Shown here: in pieces, positions 1 through 55,399 of the stretch | How positions within the stretch are numbered: position 1 is the stretch's first letter | How the letters are laid out: each line of letters starts with the position of its first letter | Assembly (NCBI GenBank): GCA_030159075.1 | Contig: BROG01000025.1 | Coordinates: 1,341,001-1,405,000, forward strand | Direction of reading: 5' to 3' | From: Atrina japonica | Taxonomy: Eukaryota; Mollusca; Bivalvia; Pterioida; Pinnidae | DNA: 64,000 nt | The notes under the pieces: generated by a model | What the model saw: the letters and a program-made list of their open reading frames with translations, nothing else | Told to the model about the DNA's origin: nothing | Databases searched by the model: none | Program-made: the position numbers and the translations under genes

Positions 1-482
1 TCACGTTTCGGTCTCTGTGACCTTGACCTTTGACCCAATGACCTTAAAAAATTAAACAGTTCTGGAGAAAGTCGAGGCGACTAACTAACAGAAGTTTCAT
101 GTCCCTGCGTCAAGTCTTACTCCAGTTATCTTGGAACATAAAATTTCACATTTTGGTCTCTGTGACCTTGACCTTTGACCCAATGACCTTCAAAAAGTAT
201 ACACTTCTGGAAAAATTCCAGAAGACTAACTGACTTAAGTTTCATGTCTCTGTGTCAAGTCTTACTCCAGTTATCGTGGAACATAAAATTTCATGTTTTG
301 GTCTCTGTATCCTTGACCGTTGACCCAATGACCTTCAAAAAGTATACAGGTTTGGAGAAAGTCGAGACAACTAACTGACAGAAGTTCCATGTCCCTGTGT
401 CAAATCTTACTCCAGTTATCGTGGAACATAAAATTTCACGTTTTGGTCTCTGTGACCTTGACCTTTGACCCAATGACCTTGA
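1..482. repeat. 145-bp tandem repeat, about 3.3 copies
   Basis: The segment containing GACCTTGACCTTTGACCC recurs about every 145 bp (near 23, 168, 313 and 458) with a linking part ending CTTACTCCAGTTATCGTGG. Copies differ by a few percent and the array continues past the left edge. Downstream of RRP12; no coding content supported. Confidence 0.8.
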
Positions 483-584
483 CTAAGTTTCATGCACATC
501 TTCAGTTGGTGATCTATCATCGGTGTAAGTTTGAAATCTGTAAGTCTTCCCGTTTTTGAGAAACCTTTGAACAAAAATCCTGGG

Positions 585-800
585 AAGAATAATGATAATA
601 ATAATAATAAGAATAAGAATAAACAGAACAAAACTAATAGGTCTTTCCACTGGAAAGTGGAAAGCCCTAATAATAATAAGAATAAGAATAAACAGAACAA
701 AACTAAGAGGTCTTTCCACTGAAAGTGGAAAGCCCTAATAAGAATAAACAGAACAAAACCAAGAGGTCTTTCCACTGGAAAGTGGAAAGCCCTAATTACA
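585..800. repeat. AATAAT/AAGAAT-rich repeat with CTTTCCACT hairpin, 3 copies
   Basis: Three units each contain AATAAACAGAACAAAAC and the imperfect palindrome CTTTCCACTGGAAAGTGGAAAG, about 60-75 bp apart. Probably the end of a mobile element or a derived tandem repeat. The apparent reading frames here are products of low complexity. Confidence 0.7.
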
Positions 801-1029
801 ATAATTAATCCGTAGGCTACCCCTGTTATCAAAAAGGCCTACAGGAGTCTCAAGCAAAAATTAATGTTAAAAGTCTTACGGAAATAGCACAATGCAGGCA
901 CTTCTGTCATGAGACTATGTATGGTGTTCTCTGAAGAACACCCAGAGTTTGAAGTTGGTGTAGATATTGCCAATTGATGGTGTATTTAAGTATTTGGAAA
1001 GTATTATCATTAACACCTAACAACCACTA
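801..1029 (-). other. Probable RRP12 3' UTR / downstream flank
   Basis: Unique-looking AT-rich sequence after the stop codon. No canonical AATAAA was found on the minus strand here, so the polyadenylation site is unknown. Confidence 0.35.
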
Positions 1030-44464
<43,435 letters not shown>

Positions 44465-44600
44465 GTTTCATTTTTTTCAGAAGCACATGTGCCAACCGGA
44501 AATGCGAAAAGTTGGTTTTTACTAAATTTGTATACCAAACCCGATAATTCCCCCCCCCCCCCATTTCCGAGTGAAATACCGTTCATATGACAGTATATGA
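44465..44600 (-). promoter_or_regulatory. RRP12 upstream region and probable promoter
   Basis: Just upstream of the ATG lies an E-box-like CACATGTG (44484-44491) and an ETS-type CCGGAAAT (44496-44503 on the plus strand), both common in promoters of ribosome-biogenesis genes. A run of 13 C (44550-44562) follows. No TATA box was seen close by. The transcription start is not defined by sequence. Confidence 0.4.
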
Positions 44601-44839
44601 TAAAATCACCAACTACTGAGATTATTAATCTACAAAAATATCACGAAAGCTGCCATACGATGTCGTATTAGGGTAAATTACGACTCCACACCATTCTATT
44701 ATAAATTTAAAGAATATATACGGAAAAAAAAACAGTAGAAACACACGGAATTTTCGGGCTTTTTATGCTACAGTTATGGCGTGTAAAAACACTTCATTTA
44801 ATCAACTGTTTCCCTCATTATTTCTATATCAGGAATTCA

Positions 44840-45000
44840 TTTGAACATCCTTTGACGACGAGGATGGTGATGACGATAACCGTATGGTGATAACAACGAC
44901 GACGATGATGTGACGACGATGATTATTGCGATAACAAATGATGGCGACGATAATGGCGACGACTACGCTGCTGCTGCTGCTGATGATGATGGTGAAAACG
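44840..45000 (+). repeat. Imperfect GAC/GAT trinucleotide repeat
   Basis: GACGACGAGGATGGTGATGA through CGACGACTACGCTGCTGCTG to GATGATGATGG. Gives an Asp/Ala-rich frame but no recognisable protein. The complementary GTC/ATC type lies at 45385-45425. Confidence 0.7.
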
Positions 45001-45009
45001 GTCGACTGT

Positions 45010-46600
45010 ATTTGGATGACCCTAAGAGAACGAAGTGTTATTTTACATCTGTTACACAGGTGGCAGTTGCTTCAACGCTTACAGTGACTGCCAAAATCGA
45101 TGCAAATTTTATTTTTTTCTCTATATTTTGAAAAAAGTTATTAGATCTACAAAGCCAATTCCTATTCATTTTCTATACAATTTCCCCAATTAACCATTAA
45201 TGTTTTGAAGTTTACGTGTTTGTTTTGTTATACATTTTCACTGCTTTGCTTTTTGTAGTACTGATGAGTTTTGCAGGATACATACTTTTGATATTTCTTT
45301 TAAATAGGCATAAATAGAGAATGTTAAGATTCCTGTACATTTTCCATCAAAAAGTCGATGAAATAATTGACGTTTTTTTCATAATTTACAACATCGTCTT
45401 CATCGTCGTTGTTGTCATCGTTTTGAACTTGGTTGTCAGAGTCACTTATAATATATCGCGCTCCCAACACAACACGCAATACTGACTTATCAACCTCTGA
45501 AAAACAATGGACTTTTCTGTAAATCAATGACTAAGAGCAGTCCAAATATCTCTTTAGGGGTGAATGAGTTAATGACGCACGCTACTTCACCAATCTGTCA
45601 AATAGATCTATGTTCTGTGCTTTACTGTTTCCATCACCGGACAGATTAATTCTGATTTAAGCATGCCACATATCCCAAGGGACAAGAAGATTTTTTATGT
45701 GTCTCCCACAAATTAACTGTCAGCAATGTTTTATTTGTACGACAAATTGGACATCAGGGAAGAGAAAATGAAATTCAACACTTAATTTCTATTTCATCAC
45801 ATCAAACAGCAGTTACCACTCCATCAGCTTGCGATGGTGTCGGCAATGCCTGGCCATGATGCATTAATTCTATATATTTAATATTAATGGCTTAGTAGTC
45901 TAATCAATACAAGGAGGTATGCGTAAAATGAGACATCGCCTCGTGATTTGGTGAGGTAAATCAGGATTATTTCTGAGACACTGGAAAAAAACAGTCATTC
46001 AGATTACTGATTATTTCAGTCAATGTAAAGGACACACAGAGCAAGATATTTTATCTCTATATATGTGAATTGTATATCAATGTCAGAAACTGATATCCCT
46101 TAAATCAATTTCACCACATGATTTGATGCAAATATGAAAGAATTTGTGAGTCAAGACTTGTTATTGACTGTGTATCCTTTACTTGACCACATTGCAGAAG
46201 CCAATGACCTTACCAAACAAACTGTGATTTTGTAGTGTTAACACGTCTAAAGTATCAATCTTTAGCAATACATAAAGAAGTAGGTCTTTAGATAAACCGT
46301 AAGAATATAAATTGATTGACCGAAATAACTTCAATTACAGTATTATGAAAGTCCAGAGTAACACCAAGTTTTGGTTGTTGGGAACTTATATCCTAATAAG
46401 AAAAACAAAATCAAGCGAAAAAACTGTTGCTTCGATAATAATTAGATATATATTTTGTATTTATAATAGTTAAGCTGTACCGAGCATATAAACTATATAT
46501 CTTAAACAGATATTTGAACTTGGTATACACCGAGGTCTGTTTTGAGACGGTCGTATTTGAGTTTCTTGGTTTGCAAAAAGCAAATAATTGGCTGTTTGTA
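45010..46600. other. Gene-poor flank upstream of RRP12
   Basis: AT-rich, no conserved coding. 45324-45527 (minus) is open for 67 codons with an Asn/Asp run but is explained by the ATC/GTC repeat. Confidence 0.35.
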
Positions 46601-46618
46601 AAGATGTATAACTTGGTG

Positions 46619-46620
<2 letters not shown>

Positions 46621-46708
<88 letters not shown>
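46621..46708. repeat. (TA)n microsatellite
   Basis: About 88 bp of TA with one interruption. Confidence 0.95.
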
Positions 46709-46712
<4 letters not shown>

Positions 46713-46790
46713 GCACAAATATCTCTACAACATTGAACATTTACTGTGGTCCTAGGATCTCAAATGATTCTACCTGCGTTAATAAATTAT
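46709..46790 (-). mobile_element. Microsatellite-associated repeat, copy 1
   Basis: On the minus strand ATTTATTAACGCAGGTAGAA, CATTTGAGATCCTAGG and GATATTTGTGCTTTT match 51228-51310 and 58500-58580. It abuts (TA)n. Confidence 0.6.
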
Positions 46791-47089
46791 ATTGGAAGAA
46801 GACGTCAGAGATATTTCGGACAAGACTTGCAAAATTTTACAGTTACTGTCCTTTTCTAATTTTTAATTTGTGATAAATTAAAAATGAGTACAGGACATTA
46901 GTAAAGGACAGTACGTATACCAGTGCGAAAAGTTCATAAACCAAATATGTAATGGATGCGCGGGAATTCATTCAATCGTTTAAGTTTTAGAAGACATTTA
47001 CTTGCTATAGCTGATGTTGTATTCTGATTAGTGACAGAATCTCCCCAGGACTTAAATAGGCGTCAATTAGCTGGGTTTTTTTTGTTGGG

Positions 47090-47447
47090 TTTTTTTGAGG
47101 TTTTTTTTAAAATTGTATTTTCCTTTTTTACTACTTAGATTGTTTTACAATAACAAAAAAAGATATGTACACAGCCACAGGCATAAAAATTCTTAAATTC
47201 CTATACATTTTGTGAAAATTGCTTGAGAAACCCAGGTTTGGCACTTTTTCACTTGATTAACTCAACCTTACTATTTCTTTATATGAATACCACAATGAAA
47301 CTGACCTTATTTTTACAAAATATATAGGAATATAAGATTTGTTTATGCCTGTATATAGCTCTTATTTGTTGTTGTACATCAAGTGTAAGTAGTAAAGAGA
47401 GAAAAAAAAATCAAATTATGATTTGGTAAACACAGCTAATGCCCCTT
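47090..47447. mobile_element. Palindromic MITE, GGGGCATTA family
   Basis: Right end ACACAGCTAATGCCCC; halves inverted (GGCATAAAAATTCTTAAATT, and TATAGGAATATAAGATTTG ... TATGCCTG). The left end is degraded. Confidence 0.75.
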
Positions 47448-47459
47448 CAAAATAAACAG

Positions 47460-47990
47460 ATAAAATATTGATGCCCTTTTAATATGTATTTCAATCTTGA
47501 ATCATAGATCAAAACATGTGTGTGTAAGGTTCCAATCAGTTAATCAATATGGAAATGGCAATGGACGTCATTATTTTATCGGATATTTACTTGAAATATT
47601 CAAAAATAGAAAAAATCCCTACAGTGTTATCAATTACGTAAACATATTCAAAATAATTTCCTGATAAATGTTTTTGTATTAAAATGCATTTCGTTTTAGA
47701 TATCACAATAACAAACGTTATTACAAAAACGACATACTAGTAGTTCATTAAAAAGTAATTATTATAAATATTCAATTATAAACAAAACACGCGACGACGA
47801 ATATCAATATTAGATAAAAACAAAAATCAATTTCAAGTAATTGACAGCTGATAATTTAGAGGTCATATGAACTGTAGTCTAGATGCTTGAAACCTTGTAT
47901 GAAATACATTTAGACTATTTAAAACAAAACAGAACAATTGAAACTGTTATAGTAGTTCACTGTATTTCGTATATTGGACTATTTGCGGAT
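47460..47990. other. Gene-poor AT-rich stretch
   Basis: No element or gene recognised. Confidence 0.3.
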
Positions 47991-47991
47991 G

Positions 47992-48170
47992 TGTCTGGTC
48001 GACTGGGCATATTTACTCCTCCGTGGCACCTGGTCCCACATCTTGATCGTCCAGGGGTTCGTGTTTGTCCAGTATGTTCAGTATGTTCAGTATATTTGTA
48101 TACTGTCTCCGGAACCTCCTCAGTGACAGTTAATACTTTTGTAGCTGTAATTTTATATATTGTCTGATAA
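47992..48170 (+). repeat. Dispersed repeat with CTCCNTGGCACCTGNTCCCAC, copy 1
   Basis: GGTCGACTGGGCATATTTAC, TCCGTGGCACCTGGTCCCAC and GTTCGTGTTTGTCCAGTATG match 57618-57720. I recognise this phrase from oyster-type genomes. Its open frame of 94 codons is incidental. Confidence 0.6.
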
Positions 48171-48179
48171 TAACTCAGT

Positions 48180-48630
48180 TTTACATTTTAAATTTTTATT
48201 GATTCACTGACATATCAAAATGTACTCAGATTAATCTTTAAAATTGACAACTGAATGCTTCTTACAGTACAACGGTTTTCCAATAAACTTAATAAATTTC
48301 AGCAATAAACACATACATATGACAGAATATTGAACAATAAACAATTACAAAAGTAATATTTCTAAAGCAAATTTGTATAAATATTATTTAACTTGATTGA
48401 TTGAGCTCAAATTAAATACAAATGTAAAAGTTGGCATCATACAAGGCCAAATGATAAATCTAAATGTGTTTCCAAAATCCGTCTAAGAGTACCCACTGTA
48501 AAATGAATATCCTAGCTTTCGGGAAATTTAGAATTAAAGTGATAGTGTCTGAGCGAAATATAAAGTGAAAAAGTGGACCAACAAATTACATACCGTATCA
48601 ATGTGCGACTACATTGTATATACATGTATA
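48180..48630. other. Gene-poor AT-rich stretch
   Basis: Nothing recognised. Confidence 0.3.
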
Positions 48631-48636
48631 ACCAGT

Positions 48637-48873
48637 GGGGAAGGAGCCTCAGTGGCAGATTGAACCATGAAGTCTCTCACTTCTGGTCAGCACAGGTTCG
48701 AACCCCGCCCGAACTTAAGCTGAATCTTTGTGAGAAAGTTTGCCAGTTTACTTGCGGAAGGACAATGGTCTCTACCCGGTTACATTGTAACCGGGTTCTC
48801 TCCTCCACCATTAAAAACTAGCCGCCGCCATATAACTAAAAAAATGTTGAGTGTTGCGTAAAATAAAAATCAA
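48637..48873 (+). mobile_element. tRNA-derived SINE (GGGGCCTCC family)
   Basis: GGAGCCTCAGTGGCAGATTG head (A-box part shortened), CACAGGTTCGAACCCCGCC B box, body GAGAAAGTTTGCCAGTTTAC and tail TAGCCGCCGCCATATAAC. Contains a CCGGTTACATTGTAACCGG palindrome. Confidence 0.83.
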
Positions 48874-48959
48874 ACATTGTGGAAAAATGTATTATGAATA
48901 CAGGCTTGTTTCGATCTTTCAACATTACTTAGAAATCTTGAAACTATCCATCTATTATG

Positions 48960-50230
48960 ATGAATTTTTAGATGGCAATTTATCTAATTAATCTTAAATG
49001 TTATATTTTTAAATATTTGATCTCTTATGTTGTATTTTTAGATGGCAATTTATCTATTTTATAAATGTTGTATATTATAGATGGCTATATATCTATTTTA
49101 TATATTAGGATCTTGTATTTCTGAGAAATTTAAGCATATTATGTATGTTGTAATTTTGTACAACTTTGTATCTACTTCATATATGTTGTATTTTTTAGAT
49201 GGCAATTTATCTATTTTATAAAACAGTATTGTTATATATTCGAGATGGTAATTAATCTATTGTTGTATTTCTGAGATGACAATTATTTTGTTTTTTATGA
49301 CTATTTATCTACTTTATACGTTGTACATGTAGTTTTAAAATGGCAATTTATCCATTTTATATTTATTGTATTTTTATATGACTATATATCTAATTTATTT
49401 ATGGTGTATTTTTGAGATGGCAATTTATCTATCTTATATATAGTATGTGTATTTAGATGACTATTACATGTTGTATTTTTAGTTTTAAAATGGCAATTTA
49501 TCCATTTTATATTTATTGTATTTTCATATGACTATATATCTAATTTATATATGGTGTATTTTTGAGATGGCAATTTATCTATTTTATATAACAGTATGTG
49601 TTTTTAGATGAGTATTTTATATGTTGTGTTTTTAGATGACTATTTTATATGTTATTTTAGATTACTATTCTATATATTGTGTTTTTAGATGATTATTATA
49701 TGTTATATTTTTAAATGATTATTTTATAGATTTTTTAGGTGAGTATTTTATTTGTTGTATTTTTAAATGACTATGTTATATGTTGTATATTCAGATGACT
49801 ATTTTTTATTTTTTATTTTTAGATAAATATTCTTTATATTGTATTTTTAGATGACTATTTTATATGTTGTATTTTTAGATGACTATTTTATAAAAAGTAT
49901 TTCAGGTGAGTATTTTATTTCTTGTATTTTTAGATGACTATTTTATAAATTGTATTTTTAGATGACTATTCTATATATTGTATCTTTAGATGACTAGTTT
50001 ATATGTTGTATATTTAGATGACTGTTTAATACGTTATATTTATCATTTTGGGAGATGCCCACTGACTATTTTATATGTTGTATTTTTAGATGACTGTTTT
50101 ATATCAATATGTTGTATTTTAGATGACTATTTCATATGTTGTTTTTTAAGATGACTATCTAATACGTTATATTTAATATTTTGGGAGATGCCCACTTATG
50201 CATGATTATTTATCTTGATATATGCCTATA
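48960..50230. repeat. T-rich degenerate array TTTTTAGATGACTATTTTATATG
   Basis: Dozens of units of about 25-30 bp built on TTGTATTTTTAGATGACTAT, more diverged toward the left (TAGATGGCAATTTATCTA). Two GTTATATTT...TTTTGGGAGATGCCCACT units (50033, 50166) are embedded. No coding content. Confidence 0.85.
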
Positions 50231-50239
50231 TGTCTATTT

Positions 50240-51005
50240 CATAAACGCTGTATAACTTTATGGTGAGTCAAAGAGCTATTTAGCAATTTAAAAGTTTGCA
50301 AATTACAAATGTGATTTGAAACACTCCAAATTTCCATATCTTTCAACAGCTAAAGAATAAGACGTCATTGATACTTTCAAACTATGATAAACAGAAAGAC
50401 CTATAAAGTGTATGATTATGGACGCATATTTATTTGCTTAATCTAATTCCATTTCCACCTGATTTTATTACCAAAATCAAGATTTGAATAATTTGGAACG
50501 ATGCCAATAGTTTCGCCTTTTCATGTACAACATCTACTATGTATATACACGAACGACTTCTAACTAGGCGTCTTTATCTATAATGTACTGTATGATATTT
50601 TCATATTCACTTACAAATGACTGCATTTCTGCCAGTGTGTTTCTTCACTCACTCGGCACTGTCCTTAATTTCTTTATTTATGAGTGTTCGATTGCGTGAC
50701 CGTGTAATGATTAATAATATATGATTTGCATTTTCAAGTACACCGTTGGCGTTATATCAATACAGTGCACGTGAAATCAGCGTGAAATATTTTAATACAA
50801 AAATCTCCATACGTAACACACATGAAATCTTTTACAGTTTGTATAGTTATTGGCAGGTAAGTTTGATAGTCAACGCCAATTATTTTTCTGATTTTCCGAA
50901 ACATTTGCAGGGCTTTTAGTGCTGATGCACCTGTTGATTTTCGTATGTTTAGTTGCTTTCTTCACGGGAGTCCCGCTATTTCGTTCAACATGATCCGCTA
51001 TGAGA
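50240..51005. other. Gene-poor stretch
   Basis: No element or exon recognised. Confidence 0.3.
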
Positions 51006-51015
51006 ATCGGTGCGC

Positions 51016-51018
<3 letters not shown>

Positions 51019-51102
<84 letters not shown>
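51019..51102. repeat. (TA)n microsatellite
   Basis: About 84 bp of pure TA, directly followed by the hairpin at 51103. Confidence 0.95.
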
Positions 51103-51108
<6 letters not shown>

Positions 51109-51310
51109 CAAATACAGAAATAACATGGTACCTACAAACTGACCATGCACCGGCTCGGGTTCGAACCCCAGCCGGGGCAAGGTAAGTTTGTAGGTACCTT
51201 GTTATTTCTGCATTTGTGCTTTATGTATGATTTATTTACGCAAATAGTATCATTTCTGATCCAAGGTTCCATACTTAAGGATAATATTGTAGTGATATTT
51301 GTGCTTTATA
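51103..51310 (+). mobile_element. Microsatellite-associated repeat, copy 2, with 38-bp hairpin
   Basis: Arms 51103-51140 and 51184-51222 (AAAGCACAAATACAGAAATA ... TATTTCTGCATTTGTGCTTT) around a loop with GGGTTCGAACCCCAGCC. The following TCATTTCTGATCCAAGGTTC...GATATTTGTGCTTTA is shared with copies at 46709 and 58450. Confidence 0.7.
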
Positions 51311-51348
51311 TATACTTGTATTTCTCTACACTACATGTATCGCAATCG

Positions 51349-51349
51349 A

Positions 51350-51420
<71 letters not shown>
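51349..51420. repeat. (TA)n microsatellite, left part
   Basis: About 70 bp of TA with one TG, ending exactly at the MITE that begins TACAGTAAAATC. Confidence 0.95.
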
Positions 51421-51425
<5 letters not shown>

Positions 51426-51598
51426 TAAAATCTGTATATAGGGGCCACCCAAGGGACCAGAAAATATTGGCCCTTATGTGCAGGTGACCCTTATACAGAG
51501 GTTCAATCTAGTTGAAGTATGCAGTCAAGGGACTTGAAAAAATTGGCCCTTTTAAACAGGCAATCCTTATATAGAGGTGGCTGCTATAGCAGATTTTA

Positions 51599-51603
<5 letters not shown>
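51421..51603. mobile_element. MITE inserted in a TA microsatellite
   Basis: Left TACAGTAAAATCTGTATATA, right GCTATAGCAGATTTTACTGTA; inverted ends, TA-flanked, internal GGGACCAGAAAATATTGGCC duplicated as GGGACTTGAAAAAATTGGCC. TA repeats continue on both sides. Confidence 0.87.

Positions 51604-51668
<65 letters not shown>
51604..51668. repeat. (TA)n(GA)n microsatellite
   Basis: TA to 51628 then (GA)20. Confidence 0.95.
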
Positions 51669-51671
<3 letters not shown>

Positions 51672-51679
51672 GTAGTAAT

Positions 51680-52740
51680 TGTATCATCTGTACACATACT
51701 GACAAGATAATTAGTATATGTTTCTTTTCCCTCTGAGTTTGGATAGGTTTGATAGTTACGGTAGCATTTAGTTATCAACGGCATAACGGTGCGTTGTTAT
51801 TGCCACAAGTGCTTCAACATATCTCTTGACTGGTCAGAACGAGTGTGGATAGCAACTGACTCTGCGCGTTAGATTTCCCTCCTATGTGTCTGTGATTGGC
51901 AGAATCAAAATAGACTGATATGAATTATCTCAAGGAGATAATTACAGCGAACACTCTCTTTCTCAAACATTTCTAAATGGATGTGCATAATGCTAACATT
52001 GGAGTAACATGGTAGCACTAGTTGACCAATCGAAGGTAAGCTAAGTTCAGAACTATACAATCATTTTATTTTTGTAATTAAGCCATTTATTAAGTGAAAT
52101 AAGGATTTGTTCGCTTTCACATGCAGCACATGTATCTTTGTGATTGCGATTTGTTTTTCAAGTTTAATGAAAAGAGGCGAATAGGTGAAATATTGGCAGA
52201 TATTTATAATGTTACAATCATCATGCTCGAAATTGCCCAATTAGTTGACATTGAGGTTACTGAAAGTGTCAAATTATTAAATCATAAAGGCTTCTTAATG
52301 GTAACTATCTACTGTTGATGCTAGAGAATGTATCAAATTTGAATTAGTTAATTATTAGGGTCCGTCCAATTATCGAATAATTTTATTTTTGTTCAGTTCA
52401 GTACTAAAGTTAGTCAACACATTACATGACAAAATGATACAAATAGTACAGATGCACGTGTACGTGTATAAACAGTACCCAACCCAAAATTGAGTTACAG
52501 ATTTGTATTTTACCAAAGTCGTTTTTTATCAATGATACTTCCATACCATTGATTTTTGTATTAGATGTGACTTTTTGCATGTCTTGTTAAATGTTTTGGG
52601 GGGAATGTATACAGTAGGCACTGTCTTATAATAAGTGATTATCAAAAGGACTTTCAGATTTTTGTCATATAACACAAGGGGGGGGGGGGAGTAACTTAAT
52701 ACAAACCAGTTGATATATAGGTAATACATTTTCAAATATT
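51680..52740. other. Gene-poor stretch
   Basis: No conserved coding. An isolated donor-like CGAAG|GTAAGC lies at 52030 (+). A 65-codon frame (52121-52318, +) has no family resemblance. Confidence 0.3.
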
Positions 52741-52830
52741 TTGGTATGACCCAGTACCGGTAATCGAACTAGGGATTTATCGTTTGCGAGTGGGCAGTCT
52801 TCCATTAGACCACTACAAGCGATCGTTGAA
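52741..52830 (-). mobile_element. tRNA-derived SINE head (third family)
   Basis: On the minus strand TGTAGTGGTCTAATGGAAGA resembles an A box and CTAGTTCGATTACCGGTAC a B box. Second copy at 5514-5595. Confidence 0.5.
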
Positions 52831-52839
52831 GCATAAAGA

Positions 52840-55325
52840 AATGTCAGATATACATAGAAAATTGTTCTGAAATTCTGCTTTTTGTAATTTCTTACGTTAA
52901 TAAAAGTGAGTAATGCAGACGGATTTCTTATGTCAAAATATGTAAAAGTCTGCTGTGATGTATTTCAGTTTTTGCTGAATAACAAATGAAAAACGCGCCA
53001 GGTTCTTAGCCCTGAACAATCGGGCACTGTTTATTAGCAGTCATGTTTTAAGATATGGATTACAAATGCGAGCTAGGGGACGATTGCGTAGTGTGACTGT
53101 TTTAGTGAACGTACATTGGCATTGAGATGCGTGTTTTAAAAAATCCTAGTCACCTGTAATAGGGTCTGTGTAAAATGTGGTCACCAAGCTTCATATTTCT
53201 GAAAAACTTTTCGCTAATGAATACTTGTGTATATACTTGTAATTTCCTTGGACATATGTTAACTCTTATTTTGGTAGCTATTGAAACAACAGTTTTCATA
53301 TGAAGAGTATCTGTCTGGCATCAAACAGGCGGCGTACATGCTGAGATATTAAGCTAGGCAGAAGCAAAATAAAGGAGAGGTATACTTGGTATGATAAAGA
53401 AAACCACAAGGAAATATTCTACACTTCGACATAAAGGTCATAGAAACAAATTGTAGGAGTGTAACAGAATTTTCATTTTTCATCTGTTGTAACTTCCTAC
53501 TACATTAATTGCTCGCACTAAAACAGTTTCCAAATTCAGATATGTTGTAGCATTGCCAAGATGGACATTATAAAGTTAGATTCCAAGATAATGTGTTTAC
53601 ATTTCCACCATATAAACGTATTATATGTACATTGAAACATCACCTAAAGACTAACTCGCATTTACGACCTTTAATATTTAATCCCCTGAAATGCCTTAAT
53701 CAATACTAATTAAGTATAAAGGACCATCTAATTAATTACATCACCTAGAGTCAGACACCTACGTGGTCTTAATATTCCAGCTTCCACTGTATAATCTGTC
53801 TGTAAACAATATTACCTATCTAAAAGAAAAATGTGTTTAATCATTAACACTCATCAGAGGGCTTACTTTTAGTGGCTATCAATATCATCAGCGTTAAAGA
53901 TGCAACAAAATTCATGTAGTGTCTTAGTTTATGAGTATCTGACGCAACATTGGTATAAAACGTTAAACCAAATCCAGACCGTTCAAAAGACATGCTATTG
54001 GTAATTCCTTTTTTAAACAAATTAAGTATTAAATTATGATATTTGTTTTTCTGTTACTTTACAACCAACATTTTTATCACTTCCAGTATAAATGCCACAA
54101 CTACTTTTATATTATGGACCAGCAGCTCAGAAAAGGGCCTGTAGGACAATTGTTTTGGAAAATGTTATTTTCATGTTTTCAGAAAATTGTAGATAAAAAA
54201 ATATATATGTAATTTGAGAATAAACGCAAGCGAGATCAACTCTCTTTGTTTGCGGCGCGAATAATATAAAAGTTAACAATATTACGTCAGACTGAATTCC
54301 TTGATTTCTCGCATTTCATTGGTTATGTCATAAGCACAATTTAACTAGCTGCTGGCTCATTATATGAGATGCCACCAATTTGTATCTGCACTTTGACCCA
54401 TTGGTAATGAAACGCTGGAACCTTCAGGTAGAATGCCTTCCGCAAAACGATCTATGGTCTACTCTGAAAGACCCGTCATTTACGATTCATGTAACATTTC
54501 AATTAAAAATGCATTTTAAAAATATTATTACTATTATTTTTTTTTTTTTAATAGAAACATTTTAAGATTGAAAGATAATAACCGAAACAAGTATGTGTGA
54601 GAGAACCTCGGTATTTAGTTAGGACAATTAGATATAATATAAAACAACTTTTCCCTATCAATCTATATCCTCAATATTTCCATTTTGATATACCAAAAAG
54701 TATTATGACTCGGATATAAATACCACCCTATACGTATTATAGAACGTAATTGTATAGGTCTATCAAGGTTAAGTGGCACATCCGGGGTCTGTCAGAAACC
54801 AAAACAATACGGTATATTTCACAAAAATAGGAATGCACAGGTAAAACACGACTCAATGTAATACTACAGCTCTGATATTTTTGTTGTCGAAAACGAGTCT
54901 ATTATGATTCAATTTAGACTCGTTGTGTTTGTAAACATATGCCAATTTACCTCGGTAGATCTAGAGATAGATGCATCCATTGTTAAAGGTATGCGGATTA
55001 GCGAAGAGTAGAGAAGATACTAACGGAAGCAAATATGGATAAGGGTGGGCTCCTGGATTCCAGAGTGTCCTACTATGCGGTATGGTGTAATCACCATAAT
55101 ACATAGTGTATCTCCTGAAAACTTCCCTTGATGTTATTTATAAACACACGCTGATTATTGCCACAAACTGTTTGTGCCTAGACGATTATATTTGTCTATG
55201 AAACTAAATAGATCAAAAGAGAAATTGACCATTTGTTTTGTTAGTTGACGTTAAGAAATAATAACAATTTTCGTTGTTTTCGTGAAACATTTTACACATA
55301 TACTTAAAATGTTTCTCAGTGCCAA
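52840..55325. other. Gene-poor AT-rich stretch
   Basis: No gene, SINE or MITE recognised. Scattered frames of 60 codons have no family resemblance. Confidence 0.35.
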
Positions 55326-55332
55326 TGATACA

Positions 55333-55390
<58 letters not shown>
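55333..55390. repeat. (CT)n microsatellite
   Basis: Pure CT of about 58 bp. Confidence 0.95.
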
Positions 55391-55393
<3 letters not shown>

Positions 55394-55399
55394 GTAATG

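Noticed and set aside
416..832. 138-codon minus frame at the left edge
   Set aside because: It reads through the AATAAT/hairpin tandem repeat and is Leu/Phe-rich only because of that repeat.
47883..48167. 94-codon plus frame
   Set aside because: Overlaps a dispersed repeat whose second copy has no matching frame in that orientation.
52020..52060. First exon ending CGAAG|GTAAGC
   Set aside because: A donor-like site alone, with no promoter, partner acceptor or coding sequence seen.
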